NCBI GenBank assembly: GCA_002839675.1
Contig: PGYM01000002.1
Location: 101,351 to 165,350 of the forward strand
DNA from: Methanomicrobiales archaeon HGW-Methanomicrobiales-1
Lineage (GTDB): Archaea > Halobacteriota > Methanomicrobia > Methanomicrobiales > Methanospirillaceae
Reading direction: 5' to 3'
Length of the DNA: 64,000 nt
The notes under the pieces were generated by a model that saw nothing but the letters and a program-made list of their open reading frames with translations, was not told the origin of the DNA and searched no databases. The translations under genes were made by a program, and so were the position numbers. Below are positions 59,924 through 64,000 of the stretch, piece after piece (within the stretch, counting starts at the first letter, position 1; each line of letters starts with the position of its first letter).

Positions 59924-60742
59924 ATGGACGAAGCCAGCAGAGCAACCCTCGACATGCAGGACATGAAAGATCCCGGCTACGAGATCTTCATCATCCTCGT
60001 CTCGATATTATCCGTCATCAACCTCATCATCTCCTGGCTTCCCGTGATCGATACCGATGCCATCAACGTCATCGTAACCTTCAACTTCTTCCTGACGATC
60101 ATCTTCCTCTCAGATTTCCTGTACCGCTTCTTCACCGCCGGCTCGAAAAGATACTATTTCATCCGGGACTGGGGATGGGCAGATCTCCTCGCAAGCATCC
60201 CGGCGCTCCGCATCCTGCGGCTCTTTCGGATCTTCAAGGCCTACCACCTGCTCGACAAGTATGGCGGCCGGAACATCTTTCTCCAGCTCAAAAAGCACCG
60301 GGCCGAGAGTGTCCTCTACATCGTCATCTTCTGCGTGATGGTCGTCATCGAGGCCGGGGCGTTCTTCGTGCTCATCGCGGAACGCTCGGCCCCGGATGCC
60401 AATATCCTGTCTGCCTCGGATGCCATGTGGTGGGTATACGTGACCATCACCACCGTAGGCTATGGCGACCGCTACCCGGTGACCAATACCGGGAGAATGG
60501 TCGGCGTTATGGTCATGACCATGGGTGTCGGCCTCTTTGGAACCCTTGCCGGTTTTATCGCCAACAAGCTCCTCACGCCGGATACTGCCAATCCCCCCGT
60601 ACCGGGCAACACAACGGGGACGGGCGATAGTAATCTCTCCGAAATCAGGATTGCCCTCCAGGAGCAGACCCGGCAGAATGAACAGATCCGGCAACGGCTC
60701 GACCAAATCGAACAACAGCTCAGCGGAAAGCCACCGGATTGA
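59924..60742 (+). CDS. voltage-gated-type potassium channel
   Basis: 272 residues. Six helices: S1-S3, a short S4 with spaced arginines (ALRILRLFRIFKAYHLL), S5, a pore loop with the selectivity filter TTVGYGDRYP near residue 176, and S6. The last 45 residues form a polar coiled coil (ALQEQTRQNEQIRQRLDQIE) likely to mediate tetramerisation. No RCK domain. Monocistronic between the repeat array and mtr. Confidence 0.9.
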   Translation: MDEASRATLDMQDMKDPGYEIFIILVSILSVINLIISWLPVIDTDAINVIVTFNFFLTIIFLSDFLYRFFTAGSKRYYFIRDWGWADLLASIPALRILRLFRIFKAYHLLDKYGGRNIFLQLKKHRAESVLYIVIFCVMVVIEAGAFFVLIAERSAPDANILSASDAMWWVYVTITTVGYGDRYPVTNTGRMVGVMVMTMGVGLFGTLAGFIANKLLTPDTANPPVPGNTTGTGDSNLSEIRIALQEQTRQNEQIRQRLDQIEQQLSGKPPD

Positions 60743-60857
60743 TACGATACCGGCACGCCTGAACATTCACCCATATCGCAAGCCCGGTTGCCCCTAACAC
60801 AACTTTTTTTTCCTTAACACAAATCCACATGTGTAAATAACCCGATATCAGCCTCAA

Positions 60858-60880
60858 TTTTATAAATCGGGCTATTTATC
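60858..60880 (+). promoter_or_regulatory. mtr operon promoter region (TATA boxes and inverted repeat)
   Basis: TTTTATAAAT (60858-60867) and CTATTTATC (60872-60880) are both TATA-like. The first lies inside an inverted repeat CCCGAT (60841-60846) / ATCGGG (60866-60871). A leader of about 130 bases would follow, containing a CTCG/CGAG hairpin (60989-61004) just before the GGAGGAGG ribosome site. Confidence 0.45.
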
Positions 60881-61018
60881 GTCCGATTTCGGCGATTTGA
60901 TTTCGAAACCTTTTAATTAAGATCTCACCAAATTTACACTAACCACAAAGAGTTTAACTCGATGTGTGTGGCATTGCATTTTGAATACTCTCGTTTTCGC
61001 ACGAGGGGAGGAGGCTAA

Positions 61019-61918
61019 ATGGAACAAATAGTATTTGGCATTGGAATTACTGCATTGACAGGAGCTCTTGCCACTGTAGCCGGATCTGCGGAAGATACTG
61101 AATCCAACATCGGATCACAAGGTGACCCGAACTCACAGGTTCAGCTCGCACCGCAGATGGGATTCCTGCACCGTATCTTCAATAAGGCGGTCGCTGGAGA
61201 ACCACCGGCATACGGTCTCTGGTGTGCACTCGGTGCAGGCCTGGCATGGGCATTCATGGCGATGCAAATCAACGCAATCCTTGCGATCGTCCTCGGCTGT
61301 GTACTCGCAGTCTTTGTACAGGGCGTCTACGCAACGACTGCGTACCTTGGCAGGACTGCAAGTCTTGCTAAGTTCGGTCAGCCCGTTTACGTGGACATCA
61401 TCAAGTCCATGACAACGGTCACTATGGCACACGCGTTCATCGCAATTTTCTGTACCGTAGCACTCTGTCAGTTGATCAATGGTGCACTGGGACATCCGTT
61501 CCCGCTGCCACTGCTCGCACTGATCTGGGGTATTGCACTCGGTGCAGCAGGATCTGCGACGGGCAACCCGTACTATGGTAAGGAACGTCAGTACCAGAAC
61601 CAGAAGTTCGGCGCCGGTGTGCCGATCTCTGCATCAGGTAATATCGTCCGCTACGCCGAAGCCGGCGAGCGCAACTCGATTGACAACGGATTCTTCACCC
61701 ACAAGATTGGTGGTTCGGCATCCGGTCTCTGTTTTGGTCTGATTGTTTTCCTCGAACTCTGGCGTACCATTCTCTTCGAGAGAATCTACGCAGGCTGGGG
61801 TGCAATCGCAGTCGGTGTCCTCATTATCCTGATCTTCACGGTCATTGACCGGTATATCGAGGTCTGGGCACGCAAGAACTACGGACCCTACACCGCAGCC
61901 AAGGAGGCAGAAGCATGA
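61019..61918 (+). CDS. mtrE: tetrahydromethanopterin S-methyltransferase subunit E
   Basis: 299 residues, about six helices. GALATVAGSAEDTESNIGSQ, FNKAVAGEPPAYGLWCALG and NPYYGKERQYQNQKFGAGVP are typical MtrE. Membrane subunit of the Na+-pumping methyltransferase that moves the methyl group from H4MPT to CoM. Very strong GGAGGAGG before the ATG. First gene of the operon (order E-D-C-B-A). Confidence 0.95.
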   Translation: MEQIVFGIGITALTGALATVAGSAEDTESNIGSQGDPNSQVQLAPQMGFLHRIFNKAVAGEPPAYGLWCALGAGLAWAFMAMQINAILAIVLGCVLAVFVQGVYATTAYLGRTASLAKFGQPVYVDIIKSMTTVTMAHAFIAIFCTVALCQLINGALGHPFPLPLLALIWGIALGAAGSATGNPYYGKERQYQNQKFGAGVPISASGNIVRYAEAGERNSIDNGFFTHKIGGSASGLCFGLIVFLELWRTILFERIYAGWGAIAVGVLIILIFTVIDRYIEVWARKNYGPYTAAKEAEA

Positions 61919-62748
61919 GCGCAGTTGCAGCAAAACCAACAGCTGGCGGCGCAATGAACCCAGGCGCGATGGCAGTCGGCATTGTCATGCTGATCATCAT
62001 CATCGGCCTGACATACACCGTCTCTCCCAGTCTGGGAGTCATGGCCCTTATCGGCATCATCATCGGCGGTGTCATGATCGGATTCGGCACCCATTTCGTG
62101 CCAGTCGGTGGTGCTCCCGCAGCAATGGGACAGGCACCGGGTATCGCGACAGGTGTCGCCATGCTCGCAGCTGGTGCAGGTCTCGCCGGACTCTTCGGCG
62201 GAGCATGGGCAGCAGACCAGGGTATGGTCGTTGCAGTCGTCACCGGTGGTATTGGTGGCGGCCTCATGATGGCAATCACCTGTATGATGGTGAACTTTGT
62301 CTACGTCTTTGGCATGGGTATCCCGGCCGCGTCAGGTAAAGTCTTAAAGGACCCCATCACCGGGGACTCACAGGCAGAATACAAATCCCAGGGTACTGAA
62401 GGTCACGGTCTTCCGTTCGTCTCATTCGTCGGTGGCGTGATTGGCGGTCTTCTTGGCGGTGCAGGCGGTACGCTCATCTACCTGGAACTTCTCGGCCTCT
62501 ACAAGGCAACGTTCCCGACTATGATGAACGCAACTGCAGCACAGATTCTCCCTGTTGCAGTATCCATCGCCGGTATGTTCGCAGTCGCCTTATTCCTCGT
62601 GAATGCAGTGCTGACCGCATACAACATCACCGGAACAATCGAAGGACCCCACGACCCGAAGTTCAAGCGCTGGCCACGGGCAATCGTTGCATCAGCAGTT
62701 GCATCAGCACTCTGCGGATTCGTAGCGATCCTGATCGTGGTAATGTGA
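61915..62748 (+). CDS. mtrD: tetrahydromethanopterin S-methyltransferase subunit D
   Basis: 277 residues, highly hydrophobic and Gly-rich, with AAGAGLAGLFGGAWAADQGM and MVNFVYVFGMGIPAASGKV. Overlaps mtrE by four bases. Membrane part of the complex. Confidence 0.94.
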   Translation: MSAVAAKPTAGGAMNPGAMAVGIVMLIIIIGLTYTVSPSLGVMALIGIIIGGVMIGFGTHFVPVGGAPAAMGQAPGIATGVAMLAAGAGLAGLFGGAWAADQGMVVAVVTGGIGGGLMMAITCMMVNFVYVFGMGIPAASGKVLKDPITGDSQAEYKSQGTEGHGLPFVSFVGGVIGGLLGGAGGTLIYLELLGLYKATFPTMMNATAAQILPVAVSIAGMFAVALFLVNAVLTAYNITGTIEGPHDPKFKRWPRAIVASAVASALCGFVAILIVVM

Positions 62749-62757
62749 GGTGTGAAG

Positions 62758-63606
62758 ATGTCAGTAAAAGTTGAAGTAATTGAAGGCGGCGTCCCGCACA
62801 ATAAGATCATGATCGCGGGACTCGTCAGCACACTCGTGTGCATTTACCTGACGTACCTCAATGCGGTCACCAACACCGAGATGTTCTCATTCTTCGGCGG
62901 ACTTGCAGTAGTCGCTGCACTGATCTGGGGCAGCCACACCATCAAGGTGCTGTGCAGCTACGGTATCGGTACCGGTGTACCATCCGCAGGTATGATCGCA
63001 TTCGGCTCGGGTGTAATCGCGATGCTCCTCGCTACCAAGTTTGGTACGATGGCACCGATTGTTGCACTCGTGCTTGCAGCCGTCATTGGTTTCATTCTCG
63101 GGTATGTCTCAAACAATATCCTGAACATGAAAATCCCGGCCATGGTCCAGGCACTCACTGAAATGGCAGTGGTTGGTTCCCTTACCGTTATGGGATTTGC
63201 AGCAATGATCACCGGTGGATTTACCTTTGCCGGCCTGACAACGTCAACCGTTTCGTTCATGGGAATGCCCATAACCAGCTACGCAAACTCCTTCCTTGGC
63301 GGCGGACTTATCGCTGTCGCATTCCTGCTCGGCGCAATTGCAATCCAGCACCCGTTCAACGCATGCCTTGGACCCGGCTGGAAACAGGACAGGATGCTCA
63401 TGCTCACCGCAGAGTGCGGATTTTTGAGCATGATCGTTGCAGCCGTAATGTCGTTTGCCCTGATCAGCTTTGGATCAGCACTCATTTCGCTGATTATCGC
63501 AATCATCGGCTGGTTCTACACATACAGCCAGTACTTTGAAATGTCAAAGCGCGACGCAGCAGCATGGCTCGACTCGAAACCGATTCCCGATGTGGAGGGA
63601 CACTAA
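62758..63606 (+). CDS. mtrC: tetrahydromethanopterin S-methyltransferase subunit C
   Basis: 282 residues from ATG 62758, preceded by GAGGTG; a GTG six bases earlier also exists. Multiple helices. NPFNAC-like IQHPFNACLGPGWKQDRML and YTYSQYFEMSKRDAAAWLD are typical. Membrane subunit. Confidence 0.93.
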   Translation: MSVKVEVIEGGVPHNKIMIAGLVSTLVCIYLTYLNAVTNTEMFSFFGGLAVVAALIWGSHTIKVLCSYGIGTGVPSAGMIAFGSGVIAMLLATKFGTMAPIVALVLAAVIGFILGYVSNNILNMKIPAMVQALTEMAVVGSLTVMGFAAMITGGFTFAGLTTSTVSFMGMPITSYANSFLGGGLIAVAFLLGAIAIQHPFNACLGPGWKQDRMLMLTAECGFLSMIVAAVMSFALISFGSALISLIIAIIGWFYTYSQYFEMSKRDAAAWLDSKPIPDVEGH

Positions 63607-63900
63607 ATGGCAAACATTATAGTGCTTCCGGAATTCGGGCTTGTCGCTGACCCGTTCATCGGCATCATCACCTCACAAGGCGAATCACTTTCCCCCGTTC
63701 TGGAGAAAGTTACCGTCCTTGAGGCAACAGCCGATGACCTCGTCAACATGCTCGCAGGCGAAGGCAACATGCTTGCATCCTTCCCCAACAGGGAGAAAGG
63801 ACTTGCAATTGGTGGCAGTATCACATCATTCTGGTACGGTCTCGCGGTTGGACTCTTCATTGCAGGAATCGTTGCATTCCAATTAATCAAGGTGAGCTGA
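63607..63900 (+). CDS. mtrB: tetrahydromethanopterin S-methyltransferase subunit B
   Basis: 97 residues, a soluble domain ([20 protein letters not shown]) and one C-terminal transmembrane helix ([20 protein letters not shown]). The ATG follows the mtrC stop directly. Confidence 0.93.
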   Translation: MANIIVLPEFGLVADPFIGIITSQGESLSPVLEKVTVLEATADDLVNMLAGEGNMLASFPNREKGLAIGGSITSFWYGLAVGLFIAGIVAFQLIKVS

Positions 63901-63901
63901 T

Positions 63902-64000
63902 ATGGCAGACAAGAAATCACCAGCAAGCGGATGGCCACTCGTCAAGGGAGACTACCATTCAGGTGACGCAAACAGCCCAGTCGCTGTTGTCACTATGGGT
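63902..64000 (+). CDS. mtrA: tetrahydromethanopterin S-methyltransferase subunit A, N-terminal fragment
   Basis: The 33 codons in the window begin [20 protein letters not shown], the usual MtrA start with WP, KGDY and (further on) PVAVVTMG. MtrA is the corrinoid-bearing subunit. The window ends within the gene. Confidence 0.9.
   Translation, partial: MADKKSPASGWPLVKGDYHSGDANSPVAVVTMG

Noticed and set aside
1..64000. tRNA, rRNA and insertion sequences
   Set aside because: No T-loop GGTTCAAATCC-like segments with matching acceptor stems, no rRNA, and no transposase ORFs or terminal repeats were seen by eye; a tRNAscan run would be decisive.

Overview
The window comes from a hydrogenotrophic methanogenic archaeon, most likely of the order Methanomicrobiales and probably close to Methanoregula; that placement rests on remembered protein sequence and gene sets, not on a search. 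Almost the whole CO2-to-methane pathway lies in this 64 kb: formylmethanofuran dehydrogenase (fwdF at 5.3 kb; fwdDBAC at 38-42 kb), ftr, the heterodisulfide reductase set hdrCBA-mvhD, the methyl-coenzyme M reductase operon mcrBDCGA, the start of the methyltransferase operon mtrEDCBA, and an Eha-type energy-converting [NiFe] hydrogenase. I saw no rRNA or tRNA genes, insertion sequences or CRISPR arrays. Base composition looks even apart from an AT-rich repeat array at 59 kb.

Layout. 1-3.9 kb (minus): a tight operon of two TiaS/methanogenesis-marker-11-like paralogues, a radical SAM protein and a TPP-dependent 2-oxoacid oxidoreductase-like protein that runs off the left edge. 4-5 kb: ftr. 5.2-10.7 kb (plus): a mini-ferredoxin ORF, fwdF, hdrC, hdrB, hdrA, mvhD. 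11-16.1 kb: mcrBDCGA behind a structured leader. 16.5-18.4 kb: DUF2124 protein and a radical SAM protein. 18.5-21.7 kb: a DtxR-like regulator and a Znu/Mnt-type metal ABC transporter sharing one palindromic operator. 21.8-29.4 kb: accessory cluster of NifX-like, Mrp/NBP35-like, AtwA-like (MCR component A2), DUF134 regulator, COG1237 MBL-fold, Cys-rich and MPGxDGxGP-type small proteins. It is arranged as three transcription units that share a 24-bp upstream motif, and each unit carries one member of an unrecognised family of about 105 residues. 29.7-35.4 kb: phosphate transport (pstS, fused pstCA, pstB, phoU) and an AbrB-PhoU regulator. 35.4-38.3 kb: cooS and cooC. 38.3-49.2 kb (minus): one continuous eha-ferredoxin-fwdDBAC operon. 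49.4-50.4 kb: dual CrcB fluoride channel and DUF190. 50.4-57.1 kb: ArsR-controlled metalloid/thiol cassette with three DGC-type proteins, ArsP-like permease, C_GCAxxG_C_C protein and Acr3. 57.3-58.8 kb: a cobalamin-binding protein with CarH-like motifs, and acylphosphatase. 58.8-59.9 kb: non-coding, with a 25-bp higher-order tandem repeat. 59.9-64 kb: a potassium channel, then mtrEDCB and the start of mtrA.

How the genes work together. Eha would use the ion gradient to reduce ferredoxin for CO2 reduction by Fwd, and Ftr moves the formyl group to H4MPT. Mtr transfers the methyl group to CoM while pumping sodium, Mcr releases methane, and Hdr-MvhD recycles the heterodisulfide by electron bifurcation. 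I propose that the 22-29 kb cluster is a metal-cofactor or Fe-S handling module linked to MCR activation. Also notable are three copies of a diverged 142-144 nt intergenic element (16.3, 23.0 and 29.5 kb) that may be a structured RNA or small dispersed repeat.
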